Shown here: piece by piece, positions 1-8,470 of the stretch
Layout: the number at the start of each line of letters is the position of its first letter
Position numbering within the stretch: the stretch's first letter is position 1
DNA from: an uncultured Puniceicoccaceae bacterium
Lineage (GTDB): Bacteria; Verrucomicrobiota; Verrucomicrobiia; Opitutales; Coraliomargaritaceae
Direction: 5' to 3'
NCBI GenBank assembly: GCA_913044165.1
Contig: CAJWMY010000005.1
Coordinates: forward strand, 1 to 49,868
Length of the DNA stretch: 49,868 bases
Program-made: the position numbers and the translations under genes
Notes under the pieces: generated by a model
The model's database searches: none
Told to the model about the DNA's origin: nothing
What the model saw: the letters and a program-made list of their open reading frames with translations, nothing else

Positions 1-62
1 ACTCGAACCCGCGACCTCCTGCGTGACAGGCAGGCGCTCTAACCAACTGAGCTACTACCCCC
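1..62 (-). tRNA. tRNA-Asp (GTC anticodon), 3' part cut off by window edge
   Basis: Read on the minus strand from position 62, the sequence gives a GGGGGTA acceptor strand, a D-arm (GCTC/GAGC) and an anticodon stem CCTGC/GCAGG closing the loop CTGTCAC. The anticodon is therefore GTC, for aspartate. The T-arm starts before the sequence runs off the left edge, so the 3' acceptor strand and any CCA are not seen. GUC-anticodon tRNA-Asp is the tRNA that receives queuosine at position 34 and is then glutamylated by GluQRS. Both queF and gluQ are in this window. Confidence 0.95.
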
Positions 63-76
63 TTGGAAAACAATCG

Positions 77-104
77 AGAGTATGAGGGCATTGATTGAAG
101 TCAA
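77..104 (-). promoter_or_regulatory. putative promoter of tRNA-Asp
   Basis: On the minus strand a TTGACT box (99-104) is followed after 16 bases by TACTCT (77-82). This places the expected transcription start about 8 bases before the tRNA 5' end at 62. The -35 box is close to the TTGACA consensus and the -10 box is weak. The same TTGACT hexamer sits upstream of the other tRNA in this window. Confidence 0.45.
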
Positions 105-172
105 GAGGAGTTTTTTATTATTTTGGAGTGTTTTTGGTTGCTGATCAATGCTGCGGTTGACTTATTGATTAT

Positions 173-1339
173 GTGATTGTTGATTCAGAATTTGGCCTCA
201 AGGAAGTTGTAAAAAAGGCAATGGATTCTGGTTCTGTTGCCCTTGATACTGAGTTTGTTTGGGATCGTACATATTATCCAAAATTAGGGCTTATCCAATT
301 AGGTTATACTGATGGTTCTAGTGATCTAATTGACGGCATATCAATCAAAGACTTTTCTTCATTAGGCCAATTGTTGTCTGACACAAATACCATAAAAATT
401 TTACATGATGCGGTCCAAGATTTAGTAATTTTAAGTCGAATTACAAAGACCTTACCGGTTAGTATTTTTGACTCACAGCGTGCGGCAGGATTTATTGGCT
501 TAAGTTCTACTATATCTTTAGGGCAACTTCTTAAAGAGGTACTAAATGTGCATTTAGATAAATCTGAAACACAATCTGATTGGTGTGCGCGCCCTTTAAG
601 CGAAAAACAAATTAGTTATGCCAAGGAAGATGTATGTCATGGCGTGGCCTTAATGGAGGCTATTTTAAAATTAGCGGATGAAAGAAACCATAAAGAATGG
701 TTGATTGAAGAAATGAAGCTATATAACACTGAGTCTCATTATATTGAAAGAGAGCCAAAAGAAATGGCGCCTAAAGTAAAAAGGAGTGGCGACTTATCCT
801 ATGTCCAAAAGAAACTAATGAGAGTTTTGTTTATTTGGAGGGAATCTTTAGCAAGAAAAGAAAATCTCCCGAGAACATTCATTCTTCCGGATGAAATCTT
901 AGTGCAGTTGTCAAAATATCCTCCTAAAACTTTAGCGGAACTCAGGAAAAAGAATTTAGGGAAGCGCTTTTATCGAAAGTTCATTAATTCACTTTGGGAT
1001 GCAATTGATCAATCAGAATTAAAACCTTTAAAGCCATTAGAAATTCTAAATCGCAAGCATAATAAGAGTGATTCTTTAGAAGCGCAGGTTGATCTAGCTT
1101 TAGCTTTTATAAAAGGTGTATCTTTAGCTGCTGGCATAGATCCATGTTTAATTGGCAATCGCGCCTCTATTACTAGATTTGTCTATGAAGTCTCCGAAGA
1201 TAATAATAATTTAGATAGTTTAGAGCTCTATAAAGGCTGGCGAAAAGTATTTTGTGGAGAGTCTTTGTCTGCATTATTAAGTGGAATAGGCTCAATTCAA
1301 GTTGATGCTTCAAGAAAAGTACCTATTTATGTTACCTAA
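173..1339 (+). CDS. rnd: ribonuclease D
   Basis: This is a 3'-5' exoribonuclease of the DEDD family that trims tRNA 3' ends. The three exonuclease motifs are visible: D25-x-E27 in LDTEFVWD, D83 in LHDAVQDL, and Y149-x3-D153 in YAKEDV. An HRDC-type helical RNA-binding region follows at about residues 212-290 (WRESLARKENLPR... and LAELRKK). The length of 388 residues is normal for the family. The start is GTG: in-frame stop TGA at 158-160 and the out-of-frame ATG codons nearby leave no better choice. No Shine-Dalgarno sequence is visible. The gene is convergent with rsmI 25 bases downstream and follows a divergently transcribed tRNA gene, a plausible substrate class. Confidence 0.93.
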   Translation: MIVDSEFGLKEVVKKAMDSGSVALDTEFVWDRTYYPKLGLIQLGYTDGSSDLIDGISIKDFSSLGQLLSDTNTIKILHDAVQDLVILSRITKTLPVSIFDSQRAAGFIGLSSTISLGQLLKEVLNVHLDKSETQSDWCARPLSEKQISYAKEDVCHGVALMEAILKLADERNHKEWLIEEMKLYNTESHYIEREPKEMAPKVKRSGDLSYVQKKLMRVLFIWRESLARKENLPRTFILPDEILVQLSKYPPKTLAELRKKNLGKRFYRKFINSLWDAIDQSELKPLKPLEILNRKHNKSDSLEAQVDLALAFIKGVSLAAGIDPCLIGNRASITRFVYEVSEDNNNLDSLELYKGWRKVFCGESLSALLSGIGSIQVDASRKVPIYVT

Positions 1340-1364
1340 GTCTTTTTATTTAATATAAGAGATC

Positions 1365-2072
1365 TTAGAGGCTAAAAGAGTCTTTTGCTATTAGGACTAC
1401 AAATTCACCTTTTTTACTTTTCGTTTTAATTGACTCTAGTACAAATTTAGAAGTTCCAGTGAATACAGTTTCGTGTAGTTTTGTCATTTCTCGGCACACT
1501 GAAATTATACGTTGGGGTCCTAGTACAAAAATAATATCTTCAAGGCATTTTTCGATACGATGGCAGGATTCATAAATTATTAATGTGTAAGGCTGGTTTT
1601 GATGGAGGGTGAATGTTTTTTTTCGAGCGGATGTCTTTGCTGGCAAAAATCCAAGAAACAAAAAAGAGTCTGTTGGTAAGCCTGAAAGGCATAGAGCGTT
1701 GATCAGTGCGCAGGCTCCAGGTAGAGCAGTGATTGGGACATTTGCTTTTTGGCATGCAGAAATTAACCGGAAGCCTGGATCTGAAATTGCTGGGGTTCCT
1801 GCATCTGAAACTAAACTTACACTTTTGCCTGCTTGAATCTCGGAGACTATTTGTTCAGCAATATGCTGCTCGTTTTCATCTCTGTAGGATCGAAAGGCAC
1901 CTTTTTTTTTGAGATTGAGTTTTTCTATTAACTTCCCTGTTACACGAGTGTCCTCGCACGCAATAATGTCATTATTCTCTAAATGAAATTTGGCTCGTTC
2001 TGAAATGTCATTAAGGTTGCCAATGGGTACGGATATTATATATAATCCTCCTTGGGAATTAAGTTCTTTCAT
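1365..2072 (-). CDS. rsmI: 16S rRNA (cytidine1402-2'-O)-methyltransferase RsmI
   Basis: RsmI 2'-O-methylates C1402 in the decoding centre of 16S rRNA using S-adenosylmethionine. The tetrapyrrole-methylase fold is recognisable from GLYIISVPIGNLNDIS at the N-terminus, CEDTR at 39-43, and the SAM-loop sequence SDAGTPAISDPG near residues 89-100. LPGACA follows at about 117. At 235 residues it is slightly shorter than many homologues, which carry a C-terminal extension of about 50 residues. It is the last gene of a five-gene minus-strand run starting at ilvD and lies 15 bases after the small lipoprotein gene. Confidence 0.94.
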   Translation of the reverse strand: MKELNSQGGLYIISVPIGNLNDISERAKFHLENNDIIACEDTRVTGKLIEKLNLKKKGAFRSYRDENEQHIAEQIVSEIQAGKSVSLVSDAGTPAISDPGFRLISACQKANVPITALPGACALINALCLSGLPTDSFLFLGFLPAKTSARKKTFTLHQNQPYTLIIYESCHRIEKCLEDIIFVLGPQRIISVCREMTKLHETVFTGTSKFVLESIKTKSKKGEFVVLIAKDSFSL

Positions 2073-2087
2073 TATTATTTAGGGGGT

Positions 2088-2231
2088 TTACCCGCCATAA
2101 TAGGGGGAACCGCTTTCCCAGTCAGCAGGTCGGCCCCAAGGAACTGTTTGTTCGTCAGGGTTTGTTGCCATACATCCAGAGAAGATAAAGCTCATGATTA
2201 GAGTAATGAATACAATGAGTATATTTTTCAT
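2088..2231 (-). CDS. small lipoprotein, 47 residues
   Basis: This short gene reads ATG (2229-2231) to TAA (2088-2090). It begins with MKN, has a hydrophobic stretch at about residues 4-17, and then a lipobox F-S-G-C with Cys20 as the expected lipidation site. The mature peptide of 28 residues is rich in Trp, Pro, Gly and acidic residues (VPWGRPADWESGSP) and ends in YYGG. It sits between the coiled-coil gene (14-base gap) and rsmI (15-base gap) in one operon. I infer an outer-membrane or periplasmic-face lipoprotein. I do not know its function. The signal peptide, the lipobox and its fit in the operon support a real gene despite its size. Confidence 0.75.
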   Translation of the reverse strand: MKNILIVFITLIMSFIFSGCMATNPDEQTVPWGRPADWESGSPYYGG

Positions 2232-2245
2232 ATTTTATTTTTGTT

Positions 2246-2611
2246 TTATAGCTTTTTTAAAAGTTCATTTTTGAGAACCAGTATTTCTTGGTCTTTCTGT
2301 TCGTTACTTTCCTTAGTTGATTTTATTGAGTTTTTTAAGCTGTTAATTTGTTGGCTAAGTTTATTTTTTTCCAATTTTAAGGCAGATATTCGTTTTTTTT
2401 GATTAGCTATTTGGTTGTTCAATTCAGAAACTTTCATTTCTTTTAATTGAAGTTTCTTGCTGAAGCTATTTCTATTATTTTCGTGATACAAGACCGCTGA
2501 CTCCGCATTTTTAAGAGCAATATTAAGACCGTCATTTTTTCTGTAAGTTTTATTTAATAAGTAACCTTGAATGACAAGTAATATAGCTGTGATTAAAATA
2601 GTAAATTTCAT
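2246..2611 (-). CDS. membrane-anchored coiled-coil protein of unknown function
   Basis: The 121-residue product has one N-terminal hydrophobic segment (about residues 3-18, ILITAILLVIQGYLL) followed by a polar Lys/Glu/Asn-rich helix with heptad-like spacing of Leu/Ile from about 45 to the end. This predicts one membrane anchor or uncleaved signal and a long periplasmic coiled coil. No enzymatic motif is seen and I cannot assign a family. The gene starts 6 bases after the pgi stop and 14 bases before the small lipoprotein gene, so the two small envelope genes are embedded in a metabolic operon. Confidence 0.7.
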   Translation of the reverse strand: MKFTILITAILLVIQGYLLNKTYRKNDGLNIALKNAESAVLYHENNRNSFSKKLQLKEMKVSELNNQIANQKKRISALKLEKNKLSQQINSLKNSIKSTKESNEQKDQEILVLKNELLKKL

Positions 2612-2617
2612 GCTGAA

Positions 2618-4198
2618 TTATTCGTGATAGAAGGTGCTTTCAGTGTGAGACTTGGAATCAGTTGCATGAATGAGGGTTGATGAATTATTAGCTAATCGAT
2701 TTAATAATTTAAACACTAATTCCTCTTTACCAGGATGATTGACCTCTATGGCAATTTCTTCTATTGATAGTGCTCTAGGTGAATTTTTCTTAAGTATTTG
2801 GCATATTAATTCTTTCATCTTTAATATTTTATTAGCCGCCTTTTTACCTGCTTCTACTCCAGGCTGATGATAGGGATTTATATTAATTAGATGAGCATAG
2901 AGCCCTACTGCTCTTTCAAAAAGAGCGATTAATTGACCAACGGATTCGGGACTTATTTTTTGAATAGTTACTGTGATCGATTCACGATTTTTCTCTGTAA
3001 GTGCTTCTCGAGTTCCAAGATAAAATCCCTGTAAATAATCGCCAGTGGTATTACCTGAATCGTCTACAGGAATAGGTTGGCCTTCTCTATCTTCTAAAAC
3101 TTCGACAAAAGTAACGAAAAAGTTATGCACTCCATCCCTTAGTTGCTGAACGTAGGCATGTTGGTCGGTAGAACCTTTATTTCCATATACGGTAATACCT
3201 TGGTTTACAGTGGCGCCAGCTAAGTCGGTTTCCTTTCCAAGGGATTCCATTATTAATTGCTGCAGGTATTTGGAGAATAATGCTAGTCTATCTTTGTAGG
3301 GGATAATAACCATATCCTTATTTCCATTTCCATTAGTAAGTTGATACCAAGATAAGGCAAGAAGGGCAGCAGGATTATTTTTTGTTTCTCTATTACGCGT
3401 GGCATCGTCCATTGCATTAGCACCTTTCAGCATTTCTCTAATAGATATACCTTGTAGTGCAGCTGGTAGTAATCCGACGGTAGCAAGTTCGGATGTTCTG
3501 CCTCCAACCCAATCCCACATTGGCAAGCGATAGAGCCATGAGTCTTCTTGTGCAGTTTTATCTAGAGCTGAATTTTTGCCTGTAATAGCGATGGCATGTT
3601 TAGCAAAATTTAGGCCTGCCATTTGGTAAGCATTTTGTGCCTCAAGCATACCATTTCGAGTTTCAGCTGTACCTCCTGATTTAGAAATAACAATAGATAG
3701 GGTCTGCCCTAGATTTCCTTCTAAAAATTCAAGTGTACGTTCGATGCCGTTAGGGTCAGTATTATCGAAATAATAAGTTTTAATACGATCTTGGTTTGGG
3801 CTTCCTAGTGCATCGCTAACAAATTGGGGACCTAGAGCTGATCCACCAATGCCAATAATAAGAAGATTTTTAAATTTACCCGATTCACCTAAGCATGAAC
3901 CATTGTGAATAGATTCAGCGATTGATTCTATGGCCATCAATGAATCATTAATAGCGTCCTTAATTTCCTTATTAGGAGCTATATTTGGATTACGTAACCA
4001 ATAGTGTCCTACTTGTCTGCCTTCATCGGGATTAGCAATCGCCCCTGATTCGAGGGATTTCATTTCCTCAAATGCAACTTGAATTTTTGGTTCAAAGTGT
4101 TGAAAAAAATTATCATTAAAATTTATGCGACTATAATCAAGGGCGAAGGCCAAGGATTCTAATTCCAAATTATGACTCTTAAAATGTTTCCAATTCAT
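2618..4198 (-). CDS. pgi: glucose-6-phosphate isomerase
   Basis: This enzyme interconverts glucose 6-phosphate and fructose 6-phosphate in the cytoplasm (glycolysis and gluconeogenesis). Family signatures are present in order: GIGGSALGPQFVSDAL, the phosphate-binding VISKSGGTAETRNG, WDWVGGRTSELATVG, the QQLRDG block, and a C-terminal GVEAGKKAA that carries the conserved lysine region. The 526-residue length resembles the bacterial isoform found in cyanobacteria and PVC bacteria. After the PGI fold there is a tail of about 70 residues with a helical, winged-helix-like look. The gene is 6 bases downstream of ilvD. Confidence 0.95.
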   Translation of the reverse strand: MNWKHFKSHNLELESLAFALDYSRINFNDNFFQHFEPKIQVAFEEMKSLESGAIANPDEGRQVGHYWLRNPNIAPNKEIKDAINDSLMAIESIAESIHNGSCLGESGKFKNLLIIGIGGSALGPQFVSDALGSPNQDRIKTYYFDNTDPNGIERTLEFLEGNLGQTLSIVISKSGGTAETRNGMLEAQNAYQMAGLNFAKHAIAITGKNSALDKTAQEDSWLYRLPMWDWVGGRTSELATVGLLPAALQGISIREMLKGANAMDDATRNRETKNNPAALLALSWYQLTNGNGNKDMVIIPYKDRLALFSKYLQQLIMESLGKETDLAGATVNQGITVYGNKGSTDQHAYVQQLRDGVHNFFVTFVEVLEDREGQPIPVDDSGNTTGDYLQGFYLGTREALTEKNRESITVTIQKISPESVGQLIALFERAVGLYAHLININPYHQPGVEAGKKAANKILKMKELICQILKKNSPRALSIEEIAIEVNHPGKEELVFKLLNRLANNSSTLIHATDSKSHTESTFYHE

Positions 4199-4204
4199 AT
4201 TTGT

Positions 4205-5923
4205 TTATAAGGTTAAATTTTTATCGGTCACTGCGCCTTCAGAAGCTGTTGAAACTAAGGCGGCATATTTAGCTAAAACACCCCTAAGCTCTTTTGGTTC
4301 TTGTGGAACGTAGGCCTTCATTCGATTTTTATACTCACTATCGGATATAAGCAGGTTAATAGAATTTTTTTCAGCATCAATTTCGATAATGTCACCTTCT
4401 TTAACGATTCCAATTGGACCGCCCTTGGCTGCTTCTGGCGTTATGTGCCCTACATCAAATCCATGGCTACCTCCAGAAAAACGTCCATCAGTTATTAAGG
4501 CTACATCTTGAATCAATCCGCGACCAGCAACGGCACTTGTAGGGGATAGCATTTCTCGCATACCAGGCCCTCCCACAGGTCCTTCATTACGAATAACAAC
4601 AATATCACCTTTATCAACCGTACCATTTAAGATCCCATGGAGAGCATTTTCCTCACTTTCATAAACTTTTGCAGTGCCTTTAAAATATAAACCTTCTTTC
4701 CCTGTTATTTTACCTACGGCTCCATCCGGTGCTAAATTACCTCTAAGAATCCTAAGGTGGGTACTTTCTTTAATTGGGTTATCCCAAGGACGAATGATGT
4801 CTTGTTCATTTGGGTAAGTTCCGTAGTGGGTAACTTCTTCCAATGATTCTTTAATGGTTTCTCCTGTAACAGTTAAGCAATCGCCATGTATCAGTCCACG
4901 CTCAAGGAGAAGTTTCATCATAGGCCGAATACCGCCAATACGAATTAAGTGGCTCATATGATATTTCCCAAAAGGTTTTACATCAGCTAAGAGTGGTATT
5001 TTCCGTCCTATCCGATCAAAGTCATCGATGGATAATTTAATTTCAGCAGAATGGGCAATAGCTAGCAAATGAAGGATGAGGTTAGTTGATCCACCAAGTG
5101 CTAGACATGTAGTAATTGCATTTTCAAAGGCTTTTCGAGTCATAATATCTCTTGGTAGAATATTTTTTTTAAGCAAATTTAAAACAGCTTTACCTGCATC
5201 TTCGCAGTCTTTTTTCTTACTTTCTCCAACTGCTGTTTGGGCGCTACTTCCTGGTAGACTCATGCCCAAGGCTTCAATAGCGCTTGCCATAGTGTTTGCT
5301 GTATACATGCCACCGCAAGAACCTGGTCCAGGGATAGCACTTTCCTCTACATCTTTCAGGCCTTTAGAATCCAAGCTTCCCTTAGCGTATTGTCCAACTG
5401 CCTCAAAAACAGAAACTATGTCCATCGGATTGCATTTTTCTTTGTCTGTTTTTACAAAGCCCGGCAATATTGTCCCTCCATAGACAAATACAGAAGGGCG
5501 ATTGAGCCTTGCAAGTGCTATCATGCAGCCAGGCATATTCTTATCGCAACCTCCAATTGCTATTAGTCCATCAAAACCTTCTGCTGCAGTAGTGGTTTCA
5601 ATTGAGTCTGCTATAACATCCCTTGATACCAAGCTATAGCGCATACCTTTGGTGCCCATAGATATACCGTCAGATACAGTTATAGTACTAAAATTAATCG
5701 CTTTACCACCGGCATTATTCACACCATTTGTAGCATGTTCAGAGAGTTTTCCTAAGTGCATATTACAAGGAGTTAAATCGCTTGGAGAGCTTGCAATCCC
5801 TACTTGCGGCTTGGTGAAATCTTCATCAGTGAATCCGACAGCCCGAAGCATTGAGCGCGCTGGTGCACGATCAACTCCGTCTACTACTTTAGAGGAATAA
5901 TTCCTTGTGTTTATTTCTGACAT
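4205..5923 (-). CDS. ilvD: dihydroxy-acid dehydratase
   Basis: IlvD removes water from 2,3-dihydroxy-acids in the third common step of isoleucine and valine synthesis. It uses an iron-sulfur cluster. The three expected cluster cysteines are visible: TPCNMH near residue 53, GGCDKNMPGC near 125, and GPGSCGGMYTANTM near 200. The C-terminal GRFSGGSHGFDVGHITPEAA block is also intact. The length of 572 is normal. It is the first gene of the minus-strand operon ilvD-pgi-coiled coil-lipoprotein-rsmI and is divergent from scpB across about 130 bases. No other ilv gene is in the window. Confidence 0.96.
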   Translation of the reverse strand: MSEINTRNYSSKVVDGVDRAPARSMLRAVGFTDEDFTKPQVGIASSPSDLTPCNMHLGKLSEHATNGVNNAGGKAINFSTITVSDGISMGTKGMRYSLVSRDVIADSIETTTAAEGFDGLIAIGGCDKNMPGCMIALARLNRPSVFVYGGTILPGFVKTDKEKCNPMDIVSVFEAVGQYAKGSLDSKGLKDVEESAIPGPGSCGGMYTANTMASAIEALGMSLPGSSAQTAVGESKKKDCEDAGKAVLNLLKKNILPRDIMTRKAFENAITTCLALGGSTNLILHLLAIAHSAEIKLSIDDFDRIGRKIPLLADVKPFGKYHMSHLIRIGGIRPMMKLLLERGLIHGDCLTVTGETIKESLEEVTHYGTYPNEQDIIRPWDNPIKESTHLRILRGNLAPDGAVGKITGKEGLYFKGTAKVYESEENALHGILNGTVDKGDIVVIRNEGPVGGPGMREMLSPTSAVAGRGLIQDVALITDGRFSGGSHGFDVGHITPEAAKGGPIGIVKEGDIIEIDAEKNSINLLISDSEYKNRMKAYVPQEPKELRGVLAKYAALVSTASEGAVTDKNLTL

Positions 5924-6056
5924 AGTTCCTTATTTTGTATGTTTATTGAAAAGTATTAGTTTAGAACAAATAGTGTGCCTTAGGACAATATCCTTTTTTC
6001 TGTTCTTTTTTTTATTTTTGATTTTAATTAACTTTTCCCTTTTAATATTTATAGAC

Positions 6057-6839
6057 GTGAATTTAAAAAAAATAGTAGAAGCCTTATTGATATCAACATC
6101 AGATCCATTGTCGATTAAAGCATTATTAGCCTTATTTGCTAATTTTAAAGAGCAAAACATAGAGGCTCAACCGAATCAGAAAGAGGTTTCTGAAGAAATA
6201 AAAGAGGTGAACGAATATCCTAGCTTAGTCAGAAAGAAGGATATTGAGGATGTATTGCGTACTATTATGGAAGAAGCTGAAACAGAAGATCGTCCCTACC
6301 GTTTAGTTGAAGGAGAGGAGGGCTTTTATTTAGCAACAGCACCTCAATACGCTGATTACATTCGATTATTAAGAGCAGTCCCCAAGCCGATGAAATTAAC
6401 AATGGCTACATTGGAAACGCTTTCAATAATAGCCTATAGACAGCCCGTTACTCGAGCAGAGATAGAATCAATCCGGGGTGTTTCTGTAGATAGTCCAATC
6501 AACCGTCTTTTGGAAATTGAACTCGTAGAGATTATGGGTCGAGCAGAACTTCCAGGTAGGCCTATTCAATACGGAACAGGGTCCAAGTTTTTGGAATTTA
6601 CGGGTATTAAGGATCTCGAGGATCTACCAACTTCTGATATATTAACTAATATTCAGATTGATAATTTTATGAGGAAAGGAGTGGAATCAAATTCAGCGAT
6701 TACAGACGAGACAGTTGGGCTTGCTAAAGAAAGTAAACCTACGGATTTACCACTTGATGAAACATTTGTTAAGGTTGATTGGCAGAAAGAAAATATTGAA
6801 AGTGATGCATTATTAGAAACAACGGAAGGAGAATCCTAA
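6057..6839 (+). CDS. scpB: segregation and condensation protein B
   Basis: ScpB binds the kleisin ScpA as part of the SMC condensin that organises and segregates the chromosome. The product has the two winged-helix domains: N-terminal LKKIVEALLISTSDPLSIKAL and the second domain with LETLSIIAYRQPVTRAEIESIRGV, which is diagnostic. I place the start at GTG 6057. The open frame extends to 5907, but those 50 residues come from a T-rich intergenic run and look like a false membrane helix, whereas the family starts at the LKKIVEALL helix. The C-terminal tail of about 50 residues is acidic and not conserved. scpA is not adjacent. The stop codon overlaps the pheA start (TAATG). Confidence 0.9.
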   Translation: MNLKKIVEALLISTSDPLSIKALLALFANFKEQNIEAQPNQKEVSEEIKEVNEYPSLVRKKDIEDVLRTIMEEAETEDRPYRLVEGEEGFYLATAPQYADYIRLLRAVPKPMKLTMATLETLSIIAYRQPVTRAEIESIRGVSVDSPINRLLEIELVEIMGRAELPGRPIQYGTGSKFLEFTGIKDLEDLPTSDILTNIQIDNFMRKGVESNSAITDETVGLAKESKPTDLPLDETFVKVDWQKENIESDALLETTEGES

Positions 6840-7912
6840 TGAGTGAAGACAATTTAAGTAATCAAAGAAAAATGATTGATGCGATTGATGCTGATATTGT
6901 AAGAGCGTTGAACAAACGTTTATCTATAGCAAATGAGATAGGTCAAATTAAGCAGCAGGAAGGAAGTGATTTTTATGATCCTGCCCGAGAAGCACAGGTG
7001 CTTGAAAAGATTAATCAATTAAATTCTGGTCCGATTACTAAAGAGGCATTAAGTGTTATTTATAGAGAAATTATTTCCGCTTCGATTGCCTTAGAAAAAG
7101 CTTTGAAAGTTGCTTTCTTAGGTCCGGAATCGACATATACACATCAGGCAGTATTAAAGAATTTTGGTGCAAGTTTAAAAGCTATTTCTATGAAAACAAT
7201 ACCGGATGTATTTTCTGCAGTTGAGTGTGGAGAGTGTCAATACGGAGTAGTCCCAATTGAAAATTCAACGGAAGGGGCAGTCTTTCATTCTATGGATCAA
7301 CTAGTTGAATCAGATTTGAAGATTTGTGCACAAGTTTATTTACCGATCGAACACTGTTTAATAGCTCAATCCTCGCTAGAAGAGATAAAAGAAATACACT
7401 CAAAGGATCAAGCTATTGGCCAATGCCGTGATTGGCTAAGAAGGAATTTACCGAATGTTAAAATCATAGAGTCAGATAGTACAGCAAGTGCAGTGGCTAT
7501 TGCTAAAAAAAGGCCTGAAGTTGCTGCTATTGCTAGTTCGATTGCGGCAGAAACCTATAAGGTTCCTATACTTCAAATAGGAATACAAGACAGTTCAGAA
7601 AATGTTACACGTTTTTTGGTTATCGGGAAAACAGAAGTGAGATCATTAGGCAATGGCAATGATAAAACTAGTTTAGTACTCTCCTTGAAAGACCAGTCTG
7701 GGGCGCTAGAGAAAGCACTTGCACCATTTGCTAAAAGAGGAATTAATTTGTCAAAAATAGAATCGAGGCCTAGCCGTAAAAAAGCTTGGGATTATTTTTT
7801 CTTTATCGATCTCATTGGTCATATTGAAGAAGCCAATGTACAAGATGCAATAGAAGAGCTTAAGCAATGTTCTTCTTTTGTTAAATGCCTGGGAAGTTAT
7901 CCTAATGTTTGA
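6839..7912 (+). CDS. pheA: bifunctional chorismate mutase/prephenate dehydratase (P-protein)
   Basis: This protein converts chorismate to prephenate and then to phenylpyruvate, for phenylalanine synthesis. Residues 1-85 are an AroQ-type chorismate mutase with the conserved basic residues (QRKMID, NKRLSIANEIGQIK). Residues 90-270 are the dehydratase, with VPIENSTEGAV and the catalytic Thr-Arg-Phe motif in ENVTRFLVIG. Residues 280-357 are an ACT domain with GALEKALAPF and ESRP, the usual phenylalanine feedback site. A good Shine-Dalgarno sequence (GGAAGGAG) ends 8 bases before the ATG, inside the end of scpB. This is one of the few clear ones in the window. Confidence 0.96.
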   Translation: MSEDNLSNQRKMIDAIDADIVRALNKRLSIANEIGQIKQQEGSDFYDPAREAQVLEKINQLNSGPITKEALSVIYREIISASIALEKALKVAFLGPESTYTHQAVLKNFGASLKAISMKTIPDVFSAVECGECQYGVVPIENSTEGAVFHSMDQLVESDLKICAQVYLPIEHCLIAQSSLEEIKEIHSKDQAIGQCRDWLRRNLPNVKIIESDSTASAVAIAKKRPEVAAIASSIAAETYKVPILQIGIQDSSENVTRFLVIGKTEVRSLGNGNDKTSLVLSLKDQSGALEKALAPFAKRGINLSKIESRPSRKKAWDYFFFIDLIGHIEEANVQDAIEELKQCSSFVKCLGSYPNV

Positions 7913-7959
7913 TTTCTGCTTTACCTTTTTGACTTAACTTTCTTATTAACTGAAATTTC

Positions 7960-8352
7960 ATGATGCAAATTAGTCTTTTAAAATCAAAATTATTAAGAGC
8001 GGAGATCACTGACCGCGCCTTACATTATGAGGGAAGTTTGGCAATAGATAGAGCATTAATGGGTGCAGTTGGCCTACTGCAACATGAAAAAATTCTTGTA
8101 GCGAATATTTCAAACGGGGAGCGATTCGAAACTTACGCAATTGAAGCACCTGAGGGGTCACATATTATTTCATTAAATGGGGCGGCAGCTCATAAAGGAG
8201 AGATTGGTGATCGAATTGTTATTATGTCTTTTGCCCAGGTTGATACTTCAGAGGCTAAAAATTGGAAACCTAAAGTTTTAGTTTTATCTGAGAAGAATAG
8301 CCAAGTCATTCGAGCGGATAATGTATTAATAGCTGAAAATCTATCTATTTAA
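7960..8352 (+). CDS. panD: aspartate 1-decarboxylase
   Basis: PanD makes beta-alanine from aspartate for pantothenate and CoA synthesis. It is made as a proenzyme that cleaves itself at Gly-Ser to form a pyruvoyl group. The site is visible in [10 protein letters not shown]. Two ATG codons are adjacent (7960 and 7963). Starting at the second puts cleavage at Gly24-Ser25, exactly as in Escherichia coli PanD, so 7963 may be the true start. The NGERFETY segment carries the substrate-binding Arg and Tyr. It probably shares a transcript with scpB-pheA (47-base gap). No other pantothenate gene is nearby. Confidence 0.95.
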   Translation: MMQISLLKSKLLRAEITDRALHYEGSLAIDRALMGAVGLLQHEKILVANISNGERFETYAIEAPEGSHIISLNGAAAHKGEIGDRIVIMSFAQVDTSEAKNWKPKVLVLSEKNSQVIRADNVLIAENLSI

Positions 8353-8410
8353 ATCATTTAAAGGATTATTGAGAAATTAGTTAAAATTATTCTTGTAAGC
8401 ATTTATTGAG

Positions 8411-8430
8411 ATTGATTTTCATAAATCAAT
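8411..8430. promoter_or_regulatory. perfect inverted repeat, candidate Fur-family operator
   Basis: The arms ATTGATTT and AAATCAAT form an exact 8-base inverted repeat around TCAT. The repeat lies 41 bases before the ATG of a TonB-dependent receptor gene whose downstream neighbour encodes a Fur-family repressor. Fur-family proteins bind AT-rich palindromes of about this size with TGAT...ATCA half-sites, so this is a likely operator for metal-responsive autoregulation. The resemblance is by eye only. I see no convincing cobalamin riboswitch in this gap. Confidence 0.5.
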
Positions 8431-8470
8431 TTAAACTTGATAAAAATACATATTCTAGTTGTGTCACAAT

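Noticed and set aside
5907-6056. 50-residue N-terminal extension of ScpB that looks like a membrane helix
   Set aside because: It is a translation of a T-rich intergenic run. ScpB is cytosolic and homologues start at the LKKIVEALL helix, so GTG 6057 is preferred.
8353-8470. Cobalamin riboswitch upstream of the BtuB-like receptor
   Set aside because: The gap is only about 118 bases, AT-rich, and I see no B12-box-like sequence or complex stem structure.
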